Origin: Tremella fuciformis
Lineage: Eukaryota > Basidiomycota > Tremellomycetes > Tremellales > Tremellaceae
Direction: 5' to 3'
DNA length: 64,000 nucleotides
NCBI GenBank assembly: GCA_032768795.1
Contig: CP136494.1
Coordinates: forward strand, 1,116,001 to 1,180,000
In this document: piece after piece, positions 36,237 to 47,311 of the stretch
Position numbering within the stretch: the stretch's first letter is position 1
Layout: every line of letters begins with the position of its first letter
The notes under the pieces: model-generated
Database searches by the model: none
Seen by the model: the letters and a program-made list of their open reading frames with translations, nothing else
Told to the model about the DNA's origin: nothing
Position numbers and translations under genes: made by a program

Positions 36237-37920
36237 CTAAGCCTCAATCCTCAAGTACTCCATTTCTGCCTCCGTGGCCTCGATATCCTCCGTTCGCTCG
36301 GCATCTTCGTGTTCGGGGGCGAGCGCTTCGCTTGCTTTCAGGTGCATCTCGAGAAGCTCCCATGCGGCAGAGGGCAGAGCAAGCTCTCGTCCCGTTTCGA
36401 GCCATTCCTTGGGCTCTCCTAACAGGACATACACCTGGTTAAGCAGGTCGGTCCCGACGCATTCACCTTGGAAATCTGAGTATTCCTGCCACAGCGACAG
36501 CACGTTTCGGGGGTCGGCATATTTGTCGCCAGGTTCTCGCGTGTTGAAGCCTCGACAATGTGTGAACGTCAAGCCGTTCTCCGAGACATACGTTCGAATG
36601 AGGAGAGCACGTTCGGAATTGTGCAGTGCCTTTTCAGATGTCCAGTACTCAGTGGGGCATTGCCAGTCTGCAGGATTGCCTTCAGTCGAACCGATCTCGT
36701 TGAGACGAATGAACTCCAAGCCAGGCGCGCTCGCGATCTGCTGCAGGAGAGACGGCGGCAGAGGTTCCACCGCAGCCGGAATGCAGCGTGTAAAGGCGTC
36801 GTATGGCCACTCGGTACCCGCAGGGCTTTCTCGGCACCAGTGCATGAAGTGTTTCAATCGCGGTAGAGTCGGCAATAGAACCGTCTGATCGTGAGCAAGA
36901 TTTCCTTGGACTAGTCTCTCAGCTTACCGAGAGCAGGGGAGCTTCTTCGACCATGACATCTCCCTCGAACAGAACCTCGAGAGCTTTGAAGCCATTCTTG
37001 AAATCACACGCGGATCGGCCTGCCGACGAGACATCCAGATACTTCAAGGATCTGGACTCTCCCAGTGCCTGCAGCAAAGGGTCGCCTGCATTTGGTTGCC
37101 AAACGAGCGATATGTCGTGAAGACGGACGCATTCGAGGTCGGAAGCTCCGGTCACGAGTCGGATGAGCAAATTGCAGAGATGTCCGTCCATCTCGTCGAC
37201 TTGAAGCACGCGCAGTAGTCGCAGTTGCGGCCAGCATCTCCCTTTCTCTTCCCGCTCCAGTAACGCTCGTTCTCCCCAGCCGCCACTATATTGCGAATTA
37301 GCGATCAGTCGAAGCTCCACCAAGTTTGGAGCCTTTTGCAAGAGGGCGAACAGTCGGGCATCCCAATCCTCGTCATAGCAGTAATTAAGGGATCTGAGCG
37401 ATGAGAGCTGTGCTTTCATCGATGTGATCATCTCGGTGAACGCAACCCATCCTGCCCTCATAGGCACCGTCAACCCATGCCTCGGCTTATTCACTTCGAG
37501 ATGCTTCAAAGTAGGAGCCACCGTCTCCAGCAGCTCTTGCAGTTTCCTCGGACAGACGCTTTCATAGTCGATTTGCAAAGTGGTAATCGACGTGCGCCTG
37601 AGCGGGTGGGTGTGCAGAAATCCGACCACTTTTCGCATGAGCTTGGCATATTGGAAGGAAGCGGACATGTGGCGATCGGGTTCATCCATGTAGAGCTTGC
37701 GTCGTATGGCATCCAGCTTGCGTCTCGCAAAGAGCCTTATGTCGGAGGATGGAGTGCACACCGACGGATTTGACAGGGCCAGCCCGCTGTATATGGCTAC
37801 CTCGGCGACAGCCTGAAGCGCTTTGCAAGTGCGCGCAAGAGCACAAGCAGAGTTGTAGTCCAGGTGCCTGACAACTTGAAGCATCAACTCCCTCGGCAGA
37901 TAACCCAAAAACAAGGCCAT
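36237..37920 (-). CDS. F-box/LRR protein (F3)
   Basis: Exons 37920-36928 and 36884-36237 (43-nt intron) give 546 residues. F-box at the very N-terminus: LGYLPRELMLQVVRHLDYNSACALARTCKALQAVAEVAIYS. Leu-rich segments include TITTLQIDYESVC-like, APTLKHLEVNKPR, APNLVELRLIANS, SDLECVRLHDIS and SRSLKYLDVSSAG. After the intron comes the C-terminal domain shared with F4: LPTLPRLKHFMHW, LPPSLLQQIASAPGLEFIRLNE and LWQEYSDFQGECVGTDLLNQVYVLLGEPKEW. The extreme C-terminus is acidic. Lies head-to-tail with F2, 219 bp apart. Confidence 0.73.
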
Positions 37921-38883
37921 GCTGTCGATCTCGTCCGCGACGGCAAGCTTTGAGTCCTTGAGAGTCGAGGTCGAAGTGGCAAAGGGCGATGCCTGGCAAA
38001 GTGCGTGGTGCTAGGAGGGGCGCCTGAAGATATAAGCCTCAAGTGGAGCAGAGGCCCACTGAATACCGGCACCAGGACGTCAGATTGTTTCAGCGATGAA
38101 TCGTTGTATGTATGACACGAATCTGCTTGTCTGAATGCTGCTCCTTTGTCAGTCGCCTGCTGCTGTAAAAGGTCTCAAACGTGTCCTTGAAGCGACTCAT
38201 CTTCTCGGGTTCTTCTCCCTTTCGAGAGCAAGGTCAGCAAGGACGGGGTGGAGAGGGAGGACGGAGGGTGAATGCCGGACAAGTATCGGTCCTTTGCCCA
38301 TTATGGCCGAAGGCATGAGTGCCGTCTTCTGTATCAGTCTCCCGTCCGCCATGTATCGCGAGAGTGTCAGCCTGTCTCAGTCGACCGGTCCGCTGTGACA
38401 GAGAGAGTCTGACATATGTTCGAAGGGCCAAGCAGAGTTACAGTACGACCAACGGGGGCTCCGCGGGAGTGGCGACGCGACTGCTTTTGGGTCTTTGGTG
38501 GCTGGACTTGCTTTTTCCCAAATCTCTGCATTGCCCATCCGATGGACTTCCGCTTTGGTCCTTTTGACATGTCTCGTTGGGCGTATGAGCCACGCGAGAA
38601 TGAGCATCCCTTCCTCGGCAGCAGGCGAAATGGGGTTCGGTCATCGTTCGTGCCATCGTCCCGGCTGTCAACTCGGCGGGTCACCGTCACTGGGGATCAT
38701 CACCATCTATTCCACCCTAGACCGGTGCGGCAACTTCGACTGGACTTCGAGGCATTCCTCCTCGACAGCATCGATAGGTTGGCCGCCCCGGCTGCGTCAC
38801 GAGTGTCCACGGGCAAGAGGTGCACTCGAGCCAGTATCAAAGGCAGACGACCGGCCGTGCATCAGCTCCTCAAGGCGGCCAAC
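37921..38883. other. Intergenic region between divergent genes
   Basis: About 960 bp between F-box gene F3 (minus) and the large plus-strand gene. The frame of the large gene stays open upstream as far as 38416, so an earlier start or additional 5' exon is possible; I see no convincing Kozak ATG or conserved block there and begin the gene at 38884. Confidence 0.4.
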
Positions 38884-41800
38884 ATGTCGAGGCCGGTCTA
38901 TACGAAGAGAAATACAGCAACTACCCTGTTGTCAGCGACCTCAACATCATCCTCATCCGACCCCGCGTCCAGCTGTACTACTGCGATGACCTCGCCCGAC
39001 CTGTGCAGCCCGAGAAAGTTTCAGAAGGGGATCTTGGAGACGATGACCGAGGTGTTCGAGGGAGAAACGGCAACTCGTCCTTCGAATGGGAGGGTTTCGC
39101 GCAGGGCTAGTGTGGAGCTGGAAAGAGGAAGCACGGTGAGAGATAGGGCGAGCGCTTTTGAGCAGCAGCGACAGGTATCGTCCTCGTCGTCTCGGCCGCT
39201 CCCGAGGCCCGTCACTCGTACGAGATCCACGTCTCCTCTGCGAGTTGCGAAGCAACCGGTAACACCGACAAACATACGACGAGTACCGGTACCAGCGACC
39301 GCTCCAGGACCTCGAGCGGCCAATCACTTCCACGCAGGAGAGAGTCCTCCTGCGACAGCAAGGAGGCCCTCCTCGCAACTCAACAGAGGACAAGGGTCTG
39401 CACGGCGAATGATTGAGCAATGGGAAAGCCGACCATCGGCTTCGACAGGTGAACCTCGACTTCCAACCTCTATATCCGGAGGGAGGCCGCGAATCATGAG
39501 CAAGGAGTACCTGGACCAGAAGCCATTGCCTATACCAACTGCTACCCCGGCACCGAGCAAATCTCCACACGAGTACTCGAACGCAAATTACGCTTCTACA
39601 CAGCGGGAAAGCCATCAAGCTTCTCCTTCGCGGCAGCAGTATGTTCCGTCGCCCCTTCAACACCTACAGACACCTCAGGCGAACCGCAGAAAACGATCTG
39701 CCACTCTGACGCAATCTCCTTCCTCCTACTCTTTATCCCCAAGCCCCGGGGCAGACAAAAAGCTCAAGAAGATGTCTTCTCGGTCACCCTTGAAAGAGGT
39801 GATGACCGCTGTTAACGCGATCAGTCGCAAAGTCAAGGGGAAGGGGAAGGAGAAAGTCATTGGACAGAACTCGCTTGGATGGATGAGCGACGACAGTCTG
39901 TGGCAGCCAAAGACAGACAGGGTCGGCACTGCTGGATTACCAGGCGGTATAGTTTTCAGCGACAGAATGGGAGATCAGGAAATGGCAGTCTCCCAGGATG
40001 AGGAGCAAGCAAGTCATGCGCAGAATGTAGTGTATCGCGCTGACCCTCTGCAGATCATCCGGACATCAGCCATCATGTTCCTCATGCCGACACCTTGTTC
40101 TTCAGTCTCTTTATGGGGTTCTTGGCTGCCTGCCTGGGCCTCGTTGACACCCGCTTCGCTCAAAGTGACTTACTGCACATCGAATAACAATCCGCGCTCC
40201 GGGCATTCGACCCCACGCCGAGTATTTTCTGGTGGGTCGCCAGCAATTCGTTCGCCCGCGTTCTCGTATCAATCGATACTCGTACCGGAACCGAGTGTAC
40301 AACCTGACGTGGTGCTATCTATGCAGGACTGCGCAGAGGTGAGAAGTTTACGGAGAGAAGAGGTGAAGGGCAGGGGCATACCTGCGCCTCCTGAAGGAGC
40401 GGGGACTGAAGTGCTTGAGATGGTATGGACAGATGGGACCAAGAGATACGCCGGGGTGGAAGGCGTTCATGGCCGGTTGGGGTGGGTCAGTGCGATCTGG
40501 TCAGTTTTTTGTTCTTCTTCCAGCTGAGTTATCAATGCATGCTGAGATGCAGGGATGTGCTGCTCGCCTGCAAACCGCAAGGACCATCCGCGTTGCCTCC
40601 GCCGTCGCCTATGGTAGCCTCGGTGCCGGTCCAATCGCTGCCAGAGCAGCCTCAATACGTCCCAACAACCTTGCCCGATCTGCATCTTGTCCCAGTAATG
40701 GGGGAGTCCTTTGGGGTCAAGGTTAGGCTGGCGGCGTTGGAGGCTCGCGCGGGGCTGACATCGCCCCCACCTGTGCAGAAGATTGGAGATTCCTGGGTAG
40801 CAGCCTCTGTCATTGGCGGGGGATCCGATGTGTCCGCCCGAAAGGCCACAACCGGCGACGATCTTCGCAATAGTGTTCAGAGGATGTTCGATACGGGACC
40901 GGACATAGTCCGTGATACATCGATTGTCGCATCGCCAACCCGCCGAGAGTCGGCTGTGGATGAGCGCATACGCGCGTGGCAGCCGGGCACACATGATGCG
41001 ACCGCCTTGTTCTCGCGTAACAACTCACAGCGCTCCCAACCAGTTGGCCAACCGATACGCATGGGCGACTTTGAGAGAGAAAACGGGTTTCCAAAATCCG
41101 AAACTGGATGGAGCTTCGATCCAAACGACTTGAATCCTTCTCGCTCTGCTAGTCAGGTGCGACGAGCGTCTACGTTGCTTGGGGGAGAGGAACCGGTGCG
41201 ACGATATGGACCTAAACCGAGCATGCCTGCATTGGAGGAGAAGGGTTCCGATGGCGCCAGCGGGACCCAGATGGACAAAAGTGCCCCGACCCACATCAGT
41301 CACGTCACATTCCCAAAGCCGACTGTGGCTGGCGAGCGTATCCCAGCCTTCGAACCGATGCCAATGATACCTTCGGCGACTAATTCATCTGTTGAGACGG
41401 AGGGAACTAGTCTGAAGACACCCAGGACCGCAACAAGCGTCACGTCACATTCTTCGGCGGACCCGACCGTGTTGGCTAAACTTGACGCACATACGACGGA
41501 TCACGGTACGCTTGCAAAGCAAGTCGACGGCGTCCACGTGAACATTAAAGAGATCCTTGCCAACCTCGGTCCCACGAGTCTTGAGACCAAAATCCAGAAT
41601 GGGACGCGGGGTCTCGATAAGAAACTCGACGTCCTGCAACTTGACGTCAAGGGCATCGGAAGCGCCCTTCAGCTGGCCAATCTCGCACAGGGACGGAGAG
41701 CGCTGGAGGAATCAGCGGAACCCAAACTCCCCGAAGTGCAGCAAAAGCTGGATCGTATCGTACAGATCTGCGAAGATCTGCTTGCGCAACATGCCGCAGC

Positions 41801-43021
41801 GCAAGCTAATGTGGCCACGATAGCCGACAGCGCGGCGGGTTCGAAGATGTCTCAAGGCGGTGCAGTGCTTGCAGATCGATCTAAGACTGTCAAGCCGAGC
41901 GGACTCGCAGTCCGATCCAGCCAAGCTGAGGAAGAACAGCAAGCGGGCGAGGAAGTAGCGCAGATCATGGCAGATGTGGTAAGCCGCATGGTTGCTTGAG
42001 AGTTACAGCTCACACTGTCAGACCGGTGGATCCACCAAGGCATCCCCACGCCTTGGTCCAGTCCAAGTGCTGCACAACAGCACTCGTCCATCGACGCCTA
42101 CCGACGCGGTTGCAAAGCAGGTCGCAGACGTTCTCAGCGTAGTGCAGGAACTCAAGGAGGCACGCGGCCTGCAGACTCAGCAAACGGCGGATATTGCCCG
42201 GTGTAAGTCCTATCTTTCGCACACGCGGAGTCAGCGCTGATCCGATCAAGACCTGAACGAGCTGAACACTTGGCTCGAGGGGTTTGTCAAGAACTCCTCC
42301 ACGGAATTGGGTCTGATGTCAAAACGGCTCACAACGCTCGTGGGCCCGGACGAACCTCCAAAAGACGGCGCTCCCATCGAGCCTGGCCTCCCGGACCTTG
42401 TGGCGGATATGCACGCAATGCTCACCGATCAAAAACGGCGCAACGAGGCTGAAGGACTTGTCGGACAAAGACTTGACGCTTTGTTAGGTATGATGGGGGA
42501 CGAGCGTGAGAGGCACCAGAGTCAGCAAAATGGTTGGTTCGCCGGCGCGGGGAATTCGCTCGCTCATGACAGTCGTTGAAAGAGTGATGCTCGCCCTCGA
42601 ACAGCAGCGGCAACAACAGGAGCTCTTGCTTAGGGCGCTTGCGACCGACTTGACGACGGAAATTCGAGGAGAGAGGATCCGTTTTGTCGAGGCCATGCAA
42701 CAGGCGACAAGCGTCAATGTACAACGTGAAACCATCTTCTGACTGGCGCGCCCCCAACTGACAGCAGTTCATGTGGAAGAATTCAAGAAGGTGCTCTCGA
42801 CAGAGGTACATCGGTCAATGCAAGAGCTCGGACAACTGCGGGAGCAGAAGCGCGCGCTCGAACATCAAATCTCGGACTTGTTCGCGCTCAAAGCGAAGCA
42901 TAGCTCTGGCGGCAGCGGTAACAATTCACGGAGGGGTTCGGCGGCCCCGCCTGCTGCTCAGGCGCTGTCTCCTGGTCCCTCACAAGCTGGCAGGGGCTTG
43001 CCGCCTCCTCCCGGTAGGTAA
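38884..43021 (+). CDS. Large PH-like, coiled-coil protein of unknown function
   Basis: About 1,290 residues with introns at 40500-40552, near 41980-42021, 42204-42249, 42532-42573 and 42732-42768. The first 400 residues are Ser/Pro/Arg-rich and probably disordered. Residues about 390-540 (WLPAWASLTPASLKVTYC ... EVLEMVWTDGTKRYAGVEGVHGRLGWVSAIWDVL) look like a PH domain: a beta-rich segment ending in a helix with the conserved Trp; the first intron splits that Trp codon. A second disordered region follows, then helical, heptad-like segments (LAKLDAHTTDHGTLAKQVDGVHVNIKEIL, KLPEVQQKLDRIVQICEDLL, LEQQRQQQELLLRAL, ELGQLREQKRALEHQISDLF) and a Pro-rich tail PPPPGR. Such an architecture suits a cortical or septal scaffold, but no family is recognised. 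It splits the F-box cluster. Confidence 0.68.
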
Positions 43022-43182
43022 AAACCTTTTTCTATTCAGGAGTATCAAAGTGTAGCATAGAGGTAACTTAGCACAAATCGAACGGACAATTGGGTATCTT
43101 GGGAAATGCTGGTATCATGTAGCCGCATCTATACATAAGTGTCGTGAAGTCATGATCCCGCACCGATCGCCGTGATTGAGCT

Positions 43183-44850
43183 CTATGGGGTATCTTGATC
43201 GTGGTAACATCGTTCAAGAATCCGCGCGGCGTCCAGGCTCAGTCCAAGAGTCCTGTGGCCTGTGGACCAATCTTGTTGTCCGAGCACCTGGTATACTTCG
43301 TCGAGTGCTTGTTTCGGCACCAGTCTCCCGCGATAGGACGTGTAGTCTTGCCAGACCAGCGGCGCGGGGTCAAAGTACGAATCGCCGTGCGCCGGCGTGT
43401 ACGCTCGACCCTCGGCGTCAAAGTACGACGCGGCGTGCATGCGGACGTGGTAGAACGCGGCGTTGCCGTCCTCGTCGACCGACTGCGCCGAGCGAGCCTC
43501 GTGGACGATGAGTGTGCCCCACGGCTGAACCGGGTCGGCGGGCCCCAGTCTCTTGGTCGGAGAGACACCAGAGCATGATAGTCCGCGTGCGCCCTCTTGC
43601 AAGAGGTCGGTCTGGCCGAGCCAGTCGGATTGCGTCTGGGCGAATCGGATCTGCTCGAGCCGCGGGGCGCGGCGTAGCTGGGCGACCACAGCCGGTGGGA
43701 TCTGGAGTACCGGTACAGCCGGCGGCGCCGGGGATGGGCGTGGACATGAGGGGGCGCGGAACTGCCACAGCGTCTTTAGGTGGGGCAGTGGTGGAATGCA
43801 AAGGTCCTGCTTGTCAGCCTGGTCGCATCGTAGTGGGGCTGGGAGATAACGTACGACCAGGGTCTGCTTCTCATAGTCCATCCCTGTCATGCCGAGCTCC
43901 TCTACTTCCTGGAACGCCTCGAGGTTGAGCGCCTGGTAGATCGTCCAAGGCAGTAGCAGCTCGGTGAGGTGCGTGCAGGCTTGTATCCTGTCCATCACCG
44001 CTCGCGGGGGCTGCCACCGCCCCGTCGGGTCGCGCAGTGCGAGGTGGCGCAGCGTGTGTGGGTCCAGCCACGAGAGAAGCAGCGGCTCGCACCATGGTCC
44101 AGCCTGGTCGATCTTGAGCTCGGTCAGGTGCAGCTCGGGCCAACCGGTCGCAGACGACAGCCATGGTGGGAGGGCCCGTTGTGGTTCCGGCACGAGCGCG
44201 AGATGCGTGACGCCTGGCGCGATGCGCAGGAAAGCAGCCAGGTACTCGGCCCAGTTCTCATGCAGGACGAGCGACATGCTGCGGGCCGCAGGCAGCGTCG
44301 GGAATGCTCGCAGCGTCTCGGCGAGGGGTGGTTCGAGTGCACATTGGACAGGACCGGGCTCATGAAGCTTGTCCGCCATGTCGACGTCGGGCCAGTGCCC
44401 GTGGTCCGCCGCGCATCTCTCAATCCTGCCTGGCGTGTGACGCGTGCAGTCCACGACCAGTCGCCTCACGGCCCCTTTCCGCCCATCTCGCTCCAGCAGA
44501 TCCGTGTAGACTCGCAGTGCGCCTTGCAATAGGTCGGCCTCCTCGATATTGCCGCGGCGAACCGTATCGCCCCTCTCTGTCGCGCGTAGGATGAGCGACG
44601 TCGGCGGCCAGTAAAAGTTGCGCAGGTCGGGTGCGAGGGAATAGTCGATCTCCGACTTCCACAAGGCGAGGTTGAGCGTCTCAAACGTCTGCGACTCGCC
44701 CGCGTCGCGCAGGTACGGGTGCACGAGGGCGAGCAGCAGCGCGGTAGATGGCGGGAGGTGCGAGGCGATGAGCCGCTGGACTGGGTCTGGCAGAAGCTGT
44801 AGATTAGGGCGGACGTCGACCATGGTGCTCGTATGTCTCTGCTTCAGCAT
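43183..44850 (-). CDS. F-box/LRR protein (F4) with in-frame 48-nt intron
   Basis: The reading frame is open across the whole span, but 43854-43807 looks like a 48-nt intron (GTACGT donor, CTGAC branch, GCAG acceptor) at the same position as the introns of F2 and F3; removing it gives 539 residues and joins KQTLV to DLCIPPLPHLKTLW, which aligns with LPTLPRLKHF of F3. F-box: LLPDPVQRLIASHLPPSTALLLALVHPYLRDAGE. Leu-rich segments follow (RSMSLVLHEN, VTHLALVPEP, HLTELKIDQ, LRHLALRDP, HLTELLLPW). C-terminal domain shared with F3: PPAVVAQLRRAPRLEQIRFAQ and VWQDYTSYRGRLVPKQALDEVYQVLGQQDW. Two ATGs are possible; that at 44823 has the better context (CACCATGG), that at 44850 is the longest. Confidence 0.73.
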   Translation of the reverse strand: MLKQRHTSTMVDVRPNLQLLPDPVQRLIASHLPPSTALLLALVHPYLRDAGESQTFETLNLALWKSEIDYSLAPDLRNFYWPPTSLILRATERGDTVRRGNIEEADLLQGALRVYTDLLERDGRKGAVRRLVVDCTRHTPGRIERCAADHGHWPDVDMADKLHEPGPVQCALEPPLAETLRAFPTLPAARSMSLVLHENWAEYLAAFLRIAPGVTHLALVPEPQRALPPWLSSATGWPELHLTELKIDQAGPWCEPLLLSWLDPHTLRHLALRDPTGRWQPPRAVMDRIQACTHLTELLLPWTIYQALNLEAFQEVEELGMTGMDYEKQTLVVRYLPAPLRCDQADKQDLCIPPLPHLKTLWQFRAPSCPRPSPAPPAVPVLQIPPAVVAQLRRAPRLEQIRFAQTQSDWLGQTDLLQEGARGLSCSGVSPTKRLGPADPVQPWGTLIVHEARSAQSVDEDGNAAFYHVRMHAASYFDAEGRAYTPAHGDSYFDPAPLVWQDYTSYRGRLVPKQALDEVYQVLGQQDWSTGHRTLGLSLDAARILERCYHDQDTP

Positions 44851-45435
44851 GTCAGGCAATGTGTGTAAGGGGGAGGTCAGTGATCCTGTACGGCGCGGCG
44901 TGATACTTTATAGGTCCATGTTCTCGGCCGTCCGGAACGTCCCAAAGATTCGAGGATAAGGATGAAATTGAGGATCCATCCGAGCTCCATGATAGAGACG
45001 ACACACGACTCGACTTCGGGCTCACGGCCGTTGTTGCCACCCTCGTCTCGCCACGCCACCCCGACTCCCGGCCGGCGGCAAGCGAAATGAAAACCGCGGT
45101 CTCTCCCGAGAATGGTTCTCTACTCCGGCCTTCCGCAGCATCCATTCCACCTTGTCTCTCTGAGCCAGCCCCCGAGCTGTCCAGAAGGCATGCGGGAACA
45201 AGTCGGCTTTGGCAAGCATGCCAAGTGAGGTGATCCCTTGAAACTCTCGGCATATCGGCGTCGGAATATGTAGTTATGGTTGTCAAGGATCGCCTTTCAA
45301 GGCACCGAATTGCGTCCAAACTCATCAGCTGGCCTGTGAGACCGAAAGAGCAGTAGACCTTGGGTTTCAACAGTGACAGCAGAGGCCGTCATTGCCCGAC
45401 TTGCCGGCGACTCGAGTCACGCGGCACGATAACAC
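44851..45435. other. Intergenic region between divergent F-box genes F4 and F5
   Basis: 585 bp between the starts of two F-box genes pointing away from each other. It should hold both promoters. No repeat or RNA gene noticed. Confidence 0.45.
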
Positions 45436-46573
45436 ATGCCCACCTCGCCCCTCATGCCCTCGGTCTCTTCCCGCAATCGAAAGACCGACGAACTACAACT
45501 CAGGCTCAACGCTGACATGAGCCTGCAGCGACCGAAACGTTCTCGACAGCTCACGCTCGACGCCCATTTCGGCCCATCAGCAGGCGCATCTCACGGCAGA
45601 GAGCGAGATGCTGAAGATGTGTCTCCTGAGCCGAGGCCCGTCGGTCTGCTCGACCTCCCTGACGAGCTGCTGGAACGGATTGCGGCGTATCTCGATCTTC
45701 GGGATGCAGCGCGGTGTGCCAAGGCCTGCAGGCGCCTGCGTGCGCCATCGCAGGCAAAGCTGTACCACACACTCGACCTTGATGGCGATATGAACCCGTT
45801 TTTCCCTTCAGTGTGGCCGCGGTACCTGGACCGACCTATGGCAGGGGGTTTAAACCATCTCTCGATGCGTTTCAAGGATAATGCGAACCTCTTGGGCTAT
45901 GTGAAGGAGTTGAGAGTTGTGAGCTATGAAGGGACCTGGATCAACGAGGAGAATCTTATAGAATCCCTCGAAGAAGAGATAGGAGACGGTAAGTCGCCTA
46001 TCGGTATCGTGCACTGTAGTTGCTGATCTGTCAGAGGATGGGAATCCAATTGTCGATGCCGCACGTCTCCAACGATTGCGGGTCAATCCCTCTGACGACC
46101 CTTCGCTGCGGAAGAGCTTCGATGATTTCCCCATCCTCCCGAACGTTCGAAGAGCCTATGTCCAAATGTACCGGAACTGGGAACCCTGGCTACGAGCATG
46201 GTTGCGACTGATGCCGAACGTCAAACACCTCAAACTGAATTACATAAACGACGTGGATAGCGGGCTGTCTCTCTCTTCCGATCCATGGCCGGTCCTCCCT
46301 CACCTGCAGCATTTGGAGATCGCAGGCATGGAAGACGACCTGGTCCCATTCGTGATCAGCTGCGTGAAACAAGACAGGGGTTTGGAAGCTCTATTGTTGA
46401 CTGCGTACAACCTATGGCCCAGCACTATGTTCATCTGGGAGGGTCACGAGGATCGCCAGCTCGCCAAAGCTCTTAGCGAGGTCGAGACGATTCGGAAGCT
46501 GGACATTCCGGCGGAATTGAGGGAGGAGATGGAAGCATGCAGGAAGGACAGCCAAAGCAGCCAGTCGACCTGA
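45436..46573 (+). CDS. F-box protein (F5)
   Basis: Exons 45436-45988 and 46035-46573 (46-nt intron) give 363 residues. A basic N-terminal tail of about 65 residues contains KRSRQLTLDAHFGP, which resembles a degenerate PCNA-interacting (PIP) sequence. The F-box follows: LLDLPDELLERIAAYLDLRDAARCAKACRRLRAPSQAKLYHTLDL. Leu-rich segments include LGYVKELRVVSYEG, LPNVRRAYVQMYRN, MPNVKHLKLNYIND, LPHLQHLEIAGMED and VETIRKLDIPAEL. It lacks the C-terminal domain of F2-F4, so it belongs to a different branch of the family. The ATG is the first in frame. U6 snRNA lies just downstream on the other strand. Confidence 0.72.
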
Positions 46574-46719
46574 GACTGGACGGACCAAGCTATCGGCGAC
46601 ATACGACACTGGACAGGAGATGATGATGGTGACGATACTGCGACGATACTGCCACGACCCCCGTACGACGTCTATGCAAGTGATGACCCCATACGATCGC
46701 TTGAGAGGACGAGCAGCCT

Positions 46720-46781
46720 AAAAAATAGTTGCGTCTGGGACGCACCTCTCGGCTCGAATTTGTCATCCTTGTGCAGGGGCC

Positions 46782-46812
<31 letters not shown>

Positions 46813-46838
46813 TATCATGTGGTCCCCCGAGAGGGACC
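46720..46838 (-). ncRNA. U6: U6 spliceosomal snRNA
   Basis: RNA polymerase III transcript at the catalytic core of the spliceosome. On the minus strand it begins with a 5' stem-loop (GGTCCC-TCTCGG-GGGACC), then the near-invariant core from TTGGAACGATACAGAGA through GATTAGCATGGCCCC and TGCACAAGGATGAC. The ACAGAGA box (5' splice-site contact), the AGC triad and the internal stem-loop are all present. The transcript ends with a run of six T residues (46725-46720), a Pol III terminator. Directly before it is a 6-bp hairpin (TGCGTC-CCA-GACGCA) that is not part of the usual U6 structure. No intron is present, unlike some fission-yeast U6 genes. Total about 115 nt. The plus-strand ORFs that overlap it are chance. 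Confidence 0.96.
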
Positions 46839-47311
46839 AAGAGACATAGTCGCAGTCTTATCCATCAGGTCGTCCACAGCAGCGTATTTGGGCATTTACG
46901 AGACGGCGGTCCAACGAGACGGGTGGCGAATCGTGAAGACAAAGGTTCATCAGAACGGAATGAGGTCAGACTTCCTCGTACGCTCAAAGCGGCTCGGCGC
47001 GGACCTTCAGCCTCTTGCACTGGGCCGGCAGATACTTGAGCGCGCGTCGCGTCTGAATGTACGAGTCCCAGTAGCCCATATCACAGAGACTGCTGCTGAA
47101 TAGCCTTGACTCGGTCGGCATGGTTTTGGGCGGCGGTCGCCGTTGGCCTGGTTGGTTTCGGCTCCGAGATCAGTCCGGAAGCCAATGCGCATCGTACATT
47201 GTCCCTTCGCTTGATCTCTTCCGACTCTTCTCTCCCACTCCTCCCAACTGCAGTGTCGGATTCACACTCCTACCCGCTTCTCACCCCCTCTTGAGTTACT
47301 GCATCACACCC
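46839..47311. other. Region upstream of U6 and HEL2
   Basis: About 470 bp that should contain the Pol III promoter of U6 (minus strand) and the Pol II promoter of HEL2 (plus strand). On the U6 strand a GGATAAG sequence lies about 20-27 bp before the transcript start and may act as a weak TATA-like element. The open frames on the plus strand have no recognised features. Confidence 0.4.

Noticed and set aside
38416..38883. Upstream extension of the large gene to the first in-frame ATG at 38416
   Set aside because: The sequence is open but has no conserved look, and its composition changes at 38884; left as unproven.
46819..47103. 94-codon plus-strand frame
   Set aside because: Its start lies in the U6 snRNA and it has no domain.
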